From positions 1 through 64,000 of the forward strand of contig JBCDDC010000015.1 in the NCBI GenBank assembly GCA_039180675.1: a DNA stretch of 64,000 nucleotides, given 5' to 3'. Source of the DNA: Thermohalobaculum sp039180675 (GTDB lineage: Bacteria > Pseudomonadota > Alphaproteobacteria > Rhodobacterales > Rhodobacteraceae). The position numbers and the translations under genes are program-made. The notes beneath the pieces are model-generated. The model searched no databases and was not told the origin of the DNA. It saw only the letters and a list, made by a program, of their open reading frames with translations. Shown one piece after another: positions 17,257 to 25,944 of the stretch (the first letter of the stretch is position 1; each line of letters begins with the position of its first letter).

Positions 17257-19350
17257 ATGACCACATCTGAGCTTCGGATCGCCGTCGATATCGGCGGCAC
17301 TTTTACGGACACCGTCCTGATGGCGGGCGCCGAGCGGGTTCTCGCGACGGCCAAGACGCTGACCACGCATCTGCGCCCGGCCGAGGGGGCGTTGGAGGGT
17401 GTTCGCGCCGTCCTCAAGGATGCCGACGTTCCGATCACATCGATCTCGGGCATGGTGCACGGGACGACGCTGGCGACCAATGCGCTGATCGAGCGGCGCG
17501 GCGCCCGCGTCTCGACGGTCACTACAGCCGGATTCCGCGATATCCTCGAGATTGCCTACGAGCGGCGTTACAGCCAGTACGACATCAATCTCGACAAGCC
17601 GGATCTGCTCGTGCCGCGCCGCCGCGCCTTCACGGTGCCGGAGCGTGTCTCCGCCCGGGGGGCGGTGCTGACCCCGTTGGATGAGGGCGCGGTGGACGAC
17701 CTGATCGAGAGCCTTGAGAAAGCTGGGACCGAGGCGATCGCGATCTGCCTGCTGCATTCCTATGCCAATCCCGCGCATGAGCAGCGGCTGGGAGCGCTTT
17801 TGTGCGCAGCCCGACCGGATTGGGCGATTTCGCTGTCGAGCGATGTCAGCCCCGAGGCGCGCGAGTTCGATCGCCTCTGCACCACCATCGCCAATGCGTA
17901 TGTCCAACCGCTGATGTCCCAGTACCTCGCCGAGTTCGCCGAGGATTTCGCGCGTGAGGGGCTCACATGCCCGGTCCTGATGATGACCGCGGGTGGCGGT
18001 ATGACCACGCTTGAGACCGCGGCGCGCTTTCCTATCCGGCTGGTGGAATCCGGCCCGGCCGGCGGTGCGATCCTGGCCCAACGGGTTGCGGAGCAGGTGG
18101 GAGCCGAAGAGGTGCTCTCGTTCGATATGGGTGGGACGACGGCGAAGCTCTGCCTGATCGATGGGTTCCGGGCCCAGACCTCGCGCCAGTTCGAGATTGC
18201 GCGGGCGGAGCGGTTCATCAAGGGCAGCGGCATGCCGGTGCGTATCCCCGTCGTTGAGATGATCGAGATCGGCGCCGGGGGCGGCTCGATCGCCTCCGTC
18301 GACCGGCTCGGGCGCTTGCGGGTCGGGCCAGAGAGCGCGGGGTCGGAGCCGGGCCCGGTTGCCTTCGGCCGGGGCGGCGCGGCGGCGACCGTGACTGATG
18401 CGGATGTCACGCTCGGCTATATCGACCCGGGCCATTTCGCCCAAGGGCGGCTTCAGATCGACCCGGAGGCCGCGGGCGCGGCTATCGGAGATCAGATCGG
18501 CAGTCCGCTTGAGCTGTCGGCCGAGGCGGCAGCCGAGGGGATCAGCGAGATCGTCGATGAAAACATGGCCGCCGCCGGGCGGATGCATGCGGTCGAGTCG
18601 GGCAAGGACCTGCCGCGCCGGGTGATGATCGCGTTTGGCGGCAACGGTCCGCTGCACGCAACGCGGGTTGCGCGCCGGGCGGGGGTGGACCGCATCGTCA
18701 TTCCACCCGATCCGGGCGTCGGCTCCGCTGTGGGTTTTCTCTACGCTCCAGTCTCTTTCGAGATCGTGCGGAGCCTCTATATGACGCTTCCTCAGTTTGA
18801 TCTTGAGGCGGTGAACGGGCTGATGGCGGCGATGGAGGCCGAGGCCCATGCGGTCGTCCGCGCCGGGGCTCCGAACGCGGATCTGGTGCAGCGCCGTTCT
18901 GCCTTCATGCGCTATCGCGGCCAGGGTCATGAGATCGAGATACCATTGCCGGACAGGGCGCTTGAGCGCGAGGATCTCGACGCGCTGAAAGAGGCCTTCG
19001 ATCAGGACTACGCACGCCAGTTCTCGCGGCCCGTGCCCGGGATGGTGATCGAGATCCTGAATTGGTCGCTCCGTCTCGGCACTGTCGTGGTCCCGCCTGC
19101 GACCGCGGAGAAGTCGGCCAGTCAGACGGGCACCGCTGCGCGCGACCGCCGGACGATCCGGTGCGATATCTCGCAGCAGGGCATCGGCGTGCCTCTGTAT
19201 TGGCGCCCGGAGCTGCCGCCTGGCGCGTGGCTCGATGGACCCGCCTTGATAGCGGAGCCGCAGACGACCACCCTCGTCAGCGCAGATTTCATCGCGGAGA
19301 TTGACGGCTTAGGCAACCTGCACCTGACCAGAAAGGAGGCCAGCCCATGA
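17257..19350 (+). CDS. Hydantoinase/oxoprolinase family protein, HyuA-type subunit
   Basis: ATP-dependent cyclic-amide hydrolase subunit of the HyuA/5-oxoprolinase/acetone-carboxylase family. In partner with HyuB such enzymes open N-methylhydantoin, 5-oxoproline or related lactam rings. The 697-residue protein begins MTTSELRIAVDIGGTFTD: the phosphate-binding DIGGTFTD (11-18) belongs to the ASKHA fold. GTTLATNALIERRGA, FDMGGTTAKLCL and GGNGPLHA follow in order. No ribosome site is obvious before ATG 17257, but the motif sits at the normal distance from this start. It is the first of five overlapping genes and its stop overlaps hyuB (ATGA). The exact substrate is unknown. Confidence 0.9.
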   Translation: MTTSELRIAVDIGGTFTDTVLMAGAERVLATAKTLTTHLRPAEGALEGVRAVLKDADVPITSISGMVHGTTLATNALIERRGARVSTVTTAGFRDILEIAYERRYSQYDINLDKPDLLVPRRRAFTVPERVSARGAVLTPLDEGAVDDLIESLEKAGTEAIAICLLHSYANPAHEQRLGALLCAARPDWAISLSSDVSPEAREFDRLCTTIANAYVQPLMSQYLAEFAEDFAREGLTCPVLMMTAGGGMTTLETAARFPIRLVESGPAGGAILAQRVAEQVGAEEVLSFDMGGTTAKLCLIDGFRAQTSRQFEIARAERFIKGSGMPVRIPVVEMIEIGAGGGSIASVDRLGRLRVGPESAGSEPGPVAFGRGGAAATVTDADVTLGYIDPGHFAQGRLQIDPEAAGAAIGDQIGSPLELSAEAAAEGISEIVDENMAAAGRMHAVESGKDLPRRVMIAFGGNGPLHATRVARRAGVDRIVIPPDPGVGSAVGFLYAPVSFEIVRSLYMTLPQFDLEAVNGLMAAMEAEAHAVVRAGAPNADLVQRRSAFMRYRGQGHEIEIPLPDRALEREDLDALKEAFDQDYARQFSRPVPGMVIEILNWSLRLGTVVVPPATAEKSASQTGTAARDRRTIRCDISQQGIGVPLYWRPELPPGAWLDGPALIAEPQTTTLVSADFIAEIDGLGNLHLTRKEASP

Positions 19351-20996
19351 CGCTCAGCCGAACCCGTTTGCAGGTGATGTGGAACCGGCTCCTCGCCGTG
19401 GTCGAGGAGCAGGGGCAAACCCTGATCCGCGCCGCCTTCAGCCCCATCGTGCGGGAATGTGGCGATATATCAGCCGGGATCTTTGACATTCACGGGCGTA
19501 TGTTGGCGCAGGCTGTCACCGGAACTCCCGGACATATCAATACGATGGCGGAGGCTGTTAAGACGCTCCGAGACCGGTTTCCGGTGCGGGAGATGAAGCC
19601 GGGCGATATCTACATGACCAACGACCCGTGGATCGCCTCGGGCCATCTCAACGACTTTCTGCTGCTCATGCCCGCCTTCCGAAACGGCCAAGTGGTCGGC
19701 TTCACGTCCTGCACCTCGCATCTCGTCGACTTGGGCGGGCAGGGGATGGGGCCGGAGGGGTCGGACATCTACGACGAGGGGCTTCTGATCCCGCCCTGCA
19801 AGCTGGTCGATCAGGGGCAGGTGAATGAGCTGTTGATGGAGATCGTCAAGGCAAACTCCCGCGAGCCCGTCGCCAATGAAGGCGATATCTACGCCCTGAT
19901 CGCCTGTTGTGAGGCCGGTGCGCGGCGGCTGGTGGAAATGATGGATGAATTCGGCCTCGATGCGCTCGACCCGCTGGCGGATCATATCATCGACACCTCG
20001 CGCCGGGGGACGATCGAGGCCATCGCCGCGCTTCCGCCGGGCACATACCGCTCCCGCCTGATGGTGGACGGGTACGAGGAGCCGATTGAACTGGTCGGGA
20101 CGATGACGATCGATCGCATGCAGATCGTGCTCGACTACGCGGGGACAGCGGGCCTGTCGGCCAAGGGCATCAACGTGCCGCTCAACTATGCGACCGCCTA
20201 TTCGGTCTTTGCCATGCGCTGCCTGATCGGGCCGGATATCCCGAACAATGCGGGCTCGCTGGAGCCGTTCCGTGTGACCGGGCCCGCGAACTGCATCCTG
20301 AACGCGCAGCCGCCCGCGCCGGTGGCGATGCGCCATTCGCTGGGGCAGATGACGGCCGATCTCGTCTTTGGCTGTCTCGCTCAGGCGATCCCTGACCAGG
20401 TGCCGGCGGAGGGGCCGTGCACGATGTGGGATCTGCCGCTCAGAAGCGCGCCGGAAGTGGCGCAGAGCGGGCGCGAGGCCTTCGCGGTCGAGCTCGTCCA
20501 CAATGGCGGGACCGGAGCGCGGCCCGGCAAGGACGGCCTGTCGGCGACTGCCTTCCCCTCTGGCGTCTGGGGCAGTCAGGTGGAGATCGCCGAGCAGGTC
20601 GCGCCGGTGGTGGTTCATCGCCGGGACCTGCGCCAGGACAGTGGCGGCGCGGGGCGCTATCGCGGCGGCCTGGGGCAGCGGATCGAGATTGGGCCCTCGG
20701 GCGGCGATGCCTTCCTCGTCTTCCCGGCGGTCGAGCGCATCCAGTTCCCCGCCAAGGGCCGTGAAGGGGGAGCGCCGGGTGCCGCCGGGCGAATCCGGAT
20801 CGACGATGGCCCGGACCTGCGGGGCAAGGGCGAGTATCGTGTGGAGCCCGGGCAGCGATTGATCTTCGAGACCCCGGGCGGTGGCGGGTTTGGTGATCCC
20901 GCCTCGCGCCCGCGAGCGAAAGTTGCGGGCGACGCTGCCGACGGCCTGATCAGCGCTGGTGGCGCCAAAATCTATGGATGGGAGGGGGCGGAATGA
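19347..20996 (+). CDS. Hydantoinase B/oxoprolinase family protein, HyuB-type subunit
   Basis: Second subunit of the ATP-dependent ring-opening enzyme; HyuB-family proteins carry the catalytic metal site. The 549-residue protein opens with VMWNRLLAVVEEQGQTLIRAAFSPIVREC, a typical HyuB N-terminal pattern, and has GDISAGIFD, NDPWIASGHLNDF, GGTGARPGKDGLSATAFPSG and the late GGGFGDP. ATG 19347 overlaps the HyuA stop, and its own stop overlaps the next gene (ATGA). The coupling fits a fixed-stoichiometry complex. Confidence 0.9.
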   Translation: MTLSRTRLQVMWNRLLAVVEEQGQTLIRAAFSPIVRECGDISAGIFDIHGRMLAQAVTGTPGHINTMAEAVKTLRDRFPVREMKPGDIYMTNDPWIASGHLNDFLLLMPAFRNGQVVGFTSCTSHLVDLGGQGMGPEGSDIYDEGLLIPPCKLVDQGQVNELLMEIVKANSREPVANEGDIYALIACCEAGARRLVEMMDEFGLDALDPLADHIIDTSRRGTIEAIAALPPGTYRSRLMVDGYEEPIELVGTMTIDRMQIVLDYAGTAGLSAKGINVPLNYATAYSVFAMRCLIGPDIPNNAGSLEPFRVTGPANCILNAQPPAPVAMRHSLGQMTADLVFGCLAQAIPDQVPAEGPCTMWDLPLRSAPEVAQSGREAFAVELVHNGGTGARPGKDGLSATAFPSGVWGSQVEIAEQVAPVVVHRRDLRQDSGGAGRYRGGLGQRIEIGPSGGDAFLVFPAVERIQFPAKGREGGAPGAAGRIRIDDGPDLRGKGEYRVEPGQRLIFETPGGGGFGDPASRPRAKVAGDAADGLISAGGAKIYGWEGAE

Positions 20997-22078
20997 TCCA
21001 GCCTAGGCCATATCTCGCCGACCTCGCCGCTTATGGTGTCGAGAACAGGGTGGTTGCGCCCGGCAAACGCCTCATCCCGCTCGACGTGAATGAGAGTCTG
21101 AGACCGCCGAGCCCTGCGGTGGCCGAGGCAGTCGCGCGCGCCGTCACCGTCGCGCATCGCTATCCCGATTCCGACTGGATCGCGTTGCGTGAGGCGATTG
21201 CGGAAATCCATGGGCTTGAGATCGACACCCTTCTTTGCGGCGCCGGATCGCTGGAGCTGATCGGGCTCCTGATGCGGGCGTTCGCGGGGCTGGGCGACGA
21301 AGTGCTCGCGACCCAATACGCCTACGCCTACTTCCGCTCCGCAACTCGGATCGCAGGGGCGGCTTATGTGGCGGCCGCGGAGGCGGAGATGACCGTTTCG
21401 GTCGACCCGATCCTTGCCGCCGTGACGCAGGCAACCCGAATTGTCTGCGTCGCCAACCCCGGGAACCCCACCGGAACAGTGATCCCGGCTGCGGAAATCC
21501 GGCGGCTGCGCGATGGCCTCGGCGATCACATCCTGCTGGTGATCGATCAGGCCTATGGCGAGTTCGTCGATACGCAGGAGGGGCCGCTGTTCGATCTGGT
21601 CGCGCGCGGGGATACGGTGGTCCTGAGAACGTTCTCCAAGGCCTATGGTCTCGCCGGGATGCGGATCGGCTGGGGTGTCTTCCCGCCACCTATCGCGGCG
21701 GAGGTTCGAAAGCTCCAGCCCCCGGGGCCGGTCTCGGGGGCCGCGCAGGCAGCGGCGGTCGCGGCGATGCAGGACCAGAGCTATATGCGGGAGACTGTGG
21801 CCCAGACCGTCGCTGAGCGAACCCGGTTCGAGGAACGGCTCTCGCAGACCGGGATCGACCATCTGCCCAGCCAGACAAACTTCGTTCTCGCCCGTTTCGG
21901 ACACCCTGAGGAGGCCACCACCGCCGACCGTGCGCTGCGGGCCGAGGGTGTGCTGACGCGGGGGATGGGGTTCTATGGACTGCCGGAATGCTTGCGGATC
22001 ACGGTCGGAACGGCTGAGGATATGTATCTGACGGCGGACACCCTGATCCGTTGTCTGAGGGAGGAGACCAGGTCATGA
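20993..22078 (+). CDS. PLP-dependent aminotransferase, class I/II (HisC-like)
   Basis: Fold-type I PLP enzyme related to histidinol-phosphate aminotransferase and threonine-phosphate decarboxylase. ATG 20993 is preferred over an upstream in-frame start because it overlaps the HyuB stop (ATGA) and has GGAGG upstream; it gives 361 residues. Visible motifs are ANPGNPTGTVIPA (substrate and PLP binding), DQAYGEFV, and the Schiff-base region RTFSKAYGLAGMRIGWG with Lys near 216. The C-terminal GVLTRGMGFYGLPECLRITVG fits HisC-type proteins. The window has no other histidine genes, so a biosynthetic HisC role is doubtful. Transamination of the ring-opened product is more consistent with the operon. 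Confidence 0.85.
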   Translation: MIQPRPYLADLAAYGVENRVVAPGKRLIPLDVNESLRPPSPAVAEAVARAVTVAHRYPDSDWIALREAIAEIHGLEIDTLLCGAGSLELIGLLMRAFAGLGDEVLATQYAYAYFRSATRIAGAAYVAAAEAEMTVSVDPILAAVTQATRIVCVANPGNPTGTVIPAAEIRRLRDGLGDHILLVIDQAYGEFVDTQEGPLFDLVARGDTVVLRTFSKAYGLAGMRIGWGVFPPPIAAEVRKLQPPGPVSGAAQAAAVAAMQDQSYMRETVAQTVAERTRFEERLSQTGIDHLPSQTNFVLARFGHPEEATTADRALRAEGVLTRGMGFYGLPECLRITVGTAEDMYLTADTLIRCLREETRS

Positions 22079-22812
22079 CCAATCGGCGCTTCACGGCTCG
22101 ACTCGGCGTCCTCGTGCCTTTCACGAATACGAATCTCGAGCCCGACATGATCCGCCTTGCGCCCGAAGATGTTGGCGTGCATTTCGAACGGCTTGGCGGG
22201 TATGACGCCGACGAGATCCCGGACGATGCGCAGATGGCTGGTCTCGGCGCGTCTGATCTGAGTGAGCCGCTGCGGCTAATCTCGGGCGTGCGCCCGGATG
22301 TGGTGCTCTATGGCTGTACCTCCGCCACGCTGACCCTTGGGCCGGGTTTCGATCGGGGTCTGGCGGCGAAGATCAGGGAGATGTCGGGTGCGCATTCGGT
22401 GACGGCCGCCGGGGCATTGGTGCATGCCGCACGGTCGCTCGGCGTCTCGCGCATCGGCTTCGCGTCGCCCTATGTCGGCACCATCAACGATCAGGCGATC
22501 GGCTTTCTCGCGGCAGAGGGGATCGAGACTGTCGCGCGGGCGGATATCGGGCGTGACTTGGGAAATTATGGGCAGGGTGCGCTGACGCCGGACGAGGTTT
22601 TCGAGTTGGGTTTGCGGGCCGACGCACCCGGCGCGGAGGCGCTGATCCTGTCCTGCACGGACATGCGGTCTGTCGAGACGCTTGAGCGGCTCGAGGCCGC
22701 GACAGGCAAACCGGTGATCTGCTCCAATCAGGCGATGATGTTCCAGGCGCTTGGCTTGATCGGGCGGGCGCCGGAGCGTGCCTGCGGGCGTCTCTTCGGC
22801 CTCGCCGCATGA
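22075..22812 (+). CDS. Asp/Glu racemase superfamily protein (maleate isomerase/arylmalonate decarboxylase type)
   Basis: The 245-residue protein begins RLGVLVPFTNTNLEPDM, the N-terminal pattern of maleate cis-trans isomerase-like members. Two cysteines sit where the family has its catalytic pair: one in LYGCTSATLTLG near residue 80 and one in LSCTDMRSVE near 193. This fits cofactor-independent racemase, isomerase or decarboxylase chemistry. ATG 22075 overlaps the aminotransferase stop and the gene's own stop overlaps the dehydrogenase (ATGA at both ends). In this setting it may racemise or isomerise a pathway intermediate. Which reaction it runs cannot be decided by eye. Confidence 0.8.
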   Translation: MTNRRFTARLGVLVPFTNTNLEPDMIRLAPEDVGVHFERLGGYDADEIPDDAQMAGLGASDLSEPLRLISGVRPDVVLYGCTSATLTLGPGFDRGLAAKIREMSGAHSVTAAGALVHAARSLGVSRIGFASPYVGTINDQAIGFLAAEGIETVARADIGRDLGNYGQGALTPDEVFELGLRADAPGAEALILSCTDMRSVETLERLEAATGKPVICSNQAMMFQALGLIGRAPERACGRLFGLAA

Positions 22813-23765
22813 CCCGGGTTCTGATCCACAGCGATCAACCCGAGACCGCGCTTGAGGTGCTTGCGGAGCGGCATCCCGACCTGTCGCCAGCCGTCTGCAC
22901 GGATTTCGCGAGCCTGCCCGGACGCCTCACGGAGATCCAGCCGGAGGTGGTCTACAGCTCCCGGTTCTCAAGCGAGCCATTCCCGCGAGAGGCTCTGTTC
23001 GCGACGCCGAGCGTCCGATGGGTCTCGAATGCAGGATCGGGCGTCAACCATCTGATGCCATGGGATGATTCCAAGGTGACGGTGACCAACAGCGCAGGCG
23101 TCGCCGCCGCGTCGATGGCGCATTTCGCGATTGGCATGTTCCTTCATTTCAGCCTCGACATCCCGCGCATGCAGCGCGATCAGGCGGCGCGTCACTGGCC
23201 CACGCGCGGGGTGACGCCGCTCGCGGGCAAGACCCTGGTCGTCATCGGCGTCGGCAAGACCGGGGCCGAGACGGCGCGGATCGCAAAGGCGATGGAGATG
23301 ACGGTCCTGGGCGTCAGGGCGAGGCCTCAGCCCAGCCCATATGTCGATGAGATCGTCACCACCTCTGAAATGACCACGGTGCTCTCGCGGGCGGATTTCA
23401 TCCTCGTCTGTCTGCCCCTTCTGCCGGGCACGCGTGGTCTAATTGGCGAGGATGCATTCGCCGCCATTAAACCCGCCTCCGTCCTGGTGGACGTCTCCCG
23501 CGGGGGGATCGTCGTTGCCGATGCGCTGATCCGCGCGCTTGATAATGGGCGATTGGCTGGTTCGGCGCTCGACGTGACGGATCCTGAGCCCCTCCCGGCG
23601 GAAAGCCCGCTCTGGTCGCATCCGAAGATCCTGATCTCGCCGCACTGCTCCGGGGTCTATGATGGATGGGAGCGGCGGTCCGTCGAATGGTTTGCCGAGA
23701 ACCTGACCCGATGGCGCAAGGGAGAGGCGTTGCAGAACGTGGTGAGCCCTGAACGGGGCTACTAG
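22809..23765 (+). CDS. D-2-hydroxyacid dehydrogenase, NAD(P)-dependent
   Basis: Interconverts a 2-oxoacid and a D-2-hydroxyacid. The 318-residue protein has the cofactor-binding GVGKTGAETARIAK (from about residue 147). The catalytic triad is in its family positions: Arg in VSRGGIV (about 230), Glu in DPEPLP, and His in ISPHCSG (about 278). The motif TNSAGVAAASMAHFAIGM matches the substrate-domain helix. It is last in the five-gene operon (ATGA overlap with the racemase-like gene). Its 3' end overlaps the convergent lipoprotein gene by 4 nt. Reduction of a keto acid from the aminotransferase is the natural guess. Confidence 0.9.
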   Translation: MTRVLIHSDQPETALEVLAERHPDLSPAVCTDFASLPGRLTEIQPEVVYSSRFSSEPFPREALFATPSVRWVSNAGSGVNHLMPWDDSKVTVTNSAGVAAASMAHFAIGMFLHFSLDIPRMQRDQAARHWPTRGVTPLAGKTLVVIGVGKTGAETARIAKAMEMTVLGVRARPQPSPYVDEIVTTSEMTTVLSRADFILVCLPLLPGTRGLIGEDAFAAIKPASVLVDVSRGGIVVADALIRALDNGRLAGSALDVTDPEPLPAESPLWSHPKILISPHCSGVYDGWERRSVEWFAENLTRWRKGEALQNVVSPERGY

Positions 23766-24640
23766 CTGCCGCTCGGCCAGGCGAGCCAGGCGCCGGCTTG
23801 ATCCGCCAGCTCGTCGGGCTCAAAACCGATCAGGAGCGACAGGCGCTCGCCATCCGCGCTCTCGGCATAGATCCGCTCAGCCACACGCCCGCGGCGAAAT
23901 CCGACCTGGATCCGGCGGCCCTCATAGGTCTTTCCTGCTGAGAAGCGCACGGTGACCTCTTCGCCTTTACCGGGAATCACACGGGCGACCGGGCCGGTCA
24001 GATCGCGCAGGAGAAGGCGGCCCGCGCTGTCCTCCTCGGCCACCAGCAGACTGTCGATCCGCTGTTCCGGGATCGAAAGGCGGGCCGAAGATCCGGTCGC
24101 GTAGGCGAGCGACGCGCGCGGAACTGTGACGAGATTGTCGATGGCGATTACCTCGCATCCGCAGCTAGGCCGATCGATCGGAAGATCGGCGACGCATGCC
24201 TTGAGTGCTTGTTCGGCGAGGGTCGACCTTGGAACGGGAATCTCGGAGGTGACCACAGCGGCTGCGGGGCATGACAGCGCGGGCGCACCACGGGCGATCG
24301 CCCGGGGCGTCTCTGCTTGCAGGAACGCGCGGCCTGGCTCCGAGCCGATCAGGTAGGGGAGCGTGTCGATCGGAACCCGGCTCGCCTGATCGCGGCGCGC
24401 TAAAACCTCCGGATCGGCACGCTGCGCGTTCTGCCGCGCGAGCGCATAATCGGCGCCTGGCTCCACGGCGATCACCGGTGGACGGTCGAGCAGGATCATC
24501 TTCTGGAGATGCCAGTCTTCGGCGACCTGATCTCGCTGGGATCGCTCCTCAGGTTCCAACCCATTGCAACCTGCGAGAACGCAAATCAATGCGCCAAATG
24601 CGAACATCGACAGGTTGGGCAAACCATTTTTGCGCAGCAT
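23762..24640 (-). CDS. Predicted lipoprotein of unknown function
   Basis: Not recognised. The 292-residue product has a short N-region (MLRKNGLPNL), a hydrophobic core and the lipobox LAGC with Cys25, so it is probably lipidated and envelope-anchored. The mature part contains several cysteines, including SCPAAA and the pair in RPSCGCEV, and no transmembrane helix. The start is preceded by CCGGAG. It converges on the dehydrogenase with a 4-nt tail overlap and is divergent from the cold-shock gene, so it is a single-gene unit. Confidence 0.7.
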   Translation of the reverse strand: MLRKNGLPNLSMFAFGALICVLAGCNGLEPEERSQRDQVAEDWHLQKMILLDRPPVIAVEPGADYALARQNAQRADPEVLARRDQASRVPIDTLPYLIGSEPGRAFLQAETPRAIARGAPALSCPAAAVVTSEIPVPRSTLAEQALKACVADLPIDRPSCGCEVIAIDNLVTVPRASLAYATGSSARLSIPEQRIDSLLVAEEDSAGRLLLRDLTGPVARVIPGKGEEVTVRFSAGKTYEGRRIQVGFRRGRVAERIYAESADGERLSLLIGFEPDELADQAGAWLAWPSGS

Positions 24641-24677
24641 TCAAGTACTCCGGCAACCCGTTTGTGGCAAAAATGTG

Positions 24678-24695
24678 TCGAATCAACGAATTCGA
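24678..24695. promoter_or_regulatory. Inverted repeat in lipoprotein/cold-shock divergent region
   Basis: TCGAAT-CAACGA-ATTCGA, a perfect 6-bp inverted repeat with a 6-nt spacer, lies in the AT-rich 129-bp region between the two divergent genes. It is a plausible operator. The factor is unknown. Confidence 0.3.
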
Positions 24696-24769
24696 TTTGC
24701 ATTAAGTCCTTAGCACGGCAGAAAGAAAGTGATAATGATCTGTACGGGTTCTTGCGGGAAAGGTGAATT

Positions 24770-25336
24770 GTGACAGACGAACTAAACGGCACGGGGAAAA
24801 TCGTGTCTGGACATGTCAAATGGTACGATGCCGTGAAGGGTTACGGCTTTGTCGTGCCGGATGACTCCGGGGAAGGCGATATCATGGTGCATGCGTCCTG
24901 TGTTCGGGCGTATGGAATCGTGAGTCTCGTCGAGGGTGCGAAGGTCAAGATCGTCTCTGAAAAAGGTCAGCGCGGCCTTCATGCGCAACAGCTTTTGGAA
25001 GTCGAAGATCCGCCAGCAGGCGCATTGCCGGACGTGGAGGATATGGCCCGCCCGACAGAGGTGCTGGGGCAGGGGGCAGACGTTGGCCCGCTCCTGCCTG
25101 CCAGGGTCAAGTGGTTCGACAAGCAAAAGGGCTTTGGCTTCGTGAACGTCTATGGCGATCCGGAGGATGTCTTCGTGCACATGGAGACAGTGCGGCGCTG
25201 TGGCTTTCAGGATCTCGCCGGGGGCGAAGGCATGGCGTGCCGGACCTTCCGCGGCCCGCGCGGATTGATGGTCGCCGAGCTTCGTCTTTGGGAGGCCGGT
25301 GTCGACGAGGCAAAGGCGCAAAGCGCTCAGGCCTGA
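24770..25336 (+). CDS. Two-domain cold-shock protein (CspA family)
   Basis: Single-stranded nucleic-acid-binding protein, possibly an RNA chaperone. The 188 residues contain two cold-shock domains. The first has GHVKWYDAVKGYGFV and the RNP2-like DIMVH (residues 14-41). The second, near 110-145, has ARVKWFDKQKGFGFV and DVFVH. A variable linker rich in acidic residues joins them. Double-domain cold-shock proteins are common in alphaproteobacteria. Start is GTG 24770 with AAAGG upstream. The next gene begins 4 nt after its stop, so the two are likely co-transcribed. Confidence 0.92.
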   Translation: MTDELNGTGKIVSGHVKWYDAVKGYGFVVPDDSGEGDIMVHASCVRAYGIVSLVEGAKVKIVSEKGQRGLHAQQLLEVEDPPAGALPDVEDMARPTEVLGQGADVGPLLPARVKWFDKQKGFGFVNVYGDPEDVFVHMETVRRCGFQDLAGGEGMACRTFRGPRGLMVAELRLWEAGVDEAKAQSAQA

Positions 25337-25340
25337 TCCG

Positions 25341-25814
25341 ATGGAGTGGCTCCGGCTTCTGGCGTTTGCGGCTGCGGTCGCGAACTCGGGAGCGGCCACT
25401 GCCCTGGAATGCTCGGACAGCGTGGTGACCGCGCTGACGGATCCGCCGGCCGCCTTCACGGTCGAGTTGGCGCTTACCCCAGAAGAGCAATCGCAAGGGT
25501 TGATGTTTCGCCCGCAACTTCCACGTGAATCCGGGATGCTATTCGTGATGGAGCCGCCACGACCTGCGCGGTTCTGGATGCGCAATACGATGATTTCGCT
25601 CGATCTGATCTTCATCGACCGCGACGGGCGGGTCGAGAGCATTGCCGCCGATGCGATCCCCTATTCCGAGCGCACCATGTCCTCGCATGATGATGTTCGC
25701 GCCGTGCTCGAGATCAACGGGGGGCTGAGTGCTGAACTGGGGATCGTGCCCGGTACGCAGATGATCCACCCGAGCTTCGACGAGGCGCCTGCCGAACACC
25801 GCTGCGCAGAGTGA
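25341..25814 (+). CDS. DUF192 family protein, exported
   Basis: Function unknown at the biochemical level. The 157-residue protein begins MEWLRLLAFAAAVANSGAATALE, a likely signal peptide, and then shows the DUF192 pattern: VELALTPEEQSQGLMFRPQLP, GMLFVM, FWMRNTMISLDLIFID and VLEINGG. ATG 25341 is chosen because the signal peptide starts there; an upstream in-frame start would overlap the cold-shock gene. The csp-DUF192 pairing next to a tRNA recurs in Rhodobacterales as far as I recall. Confidence 0.88.
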   Translation: MEWLRLLAFAAAVANSGAATALECSDSVVTALTDPPAAFTVELALTPEEQSQGLMFRPQLPRESGMLFVMEPPRPARFWMRNTMISLDLIFIDRDGRVESIAADAIPYSERTMSSHDDVRAVLEINGGLSAELGIVPGTQMIHPSFDEAPAEHRCAE

Positions 25815-25867
25815 TGCTTTATTTGCCCTTGTCGCCGGGCGGTGGCTGATGTATCCGCGTCCCCGGT

Positions 25868-25944
25868 CGGGGCGTGGCGCAGTCTGGTAGCGCGACCGTT
25901 TTGGGTGCGGTAGGTCGGGAGTTCGAATCTCTCCGCCCCGACCA
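25868..25944 (+). tRNA. tRNA-Pro (anticodon UGG)
   Basis: A complete 77-nt cloverleaf with encoded CCA. The acceptor stem is CGGGGCG (25868-25874) / CGCCCCG (25934-25940), then discriminator A and CCA at 25942-25944. The D-arm is GCGCAGTCTGGTAGCGC. The anticodon stem ACCGT/GCGGT has one G-T wobble around loop TTTGGGT, giving UGG at positions 34-36. The T-arm contains GTTCGAATC. It reads codons CCN, with wobble. Confidence 0.96.
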
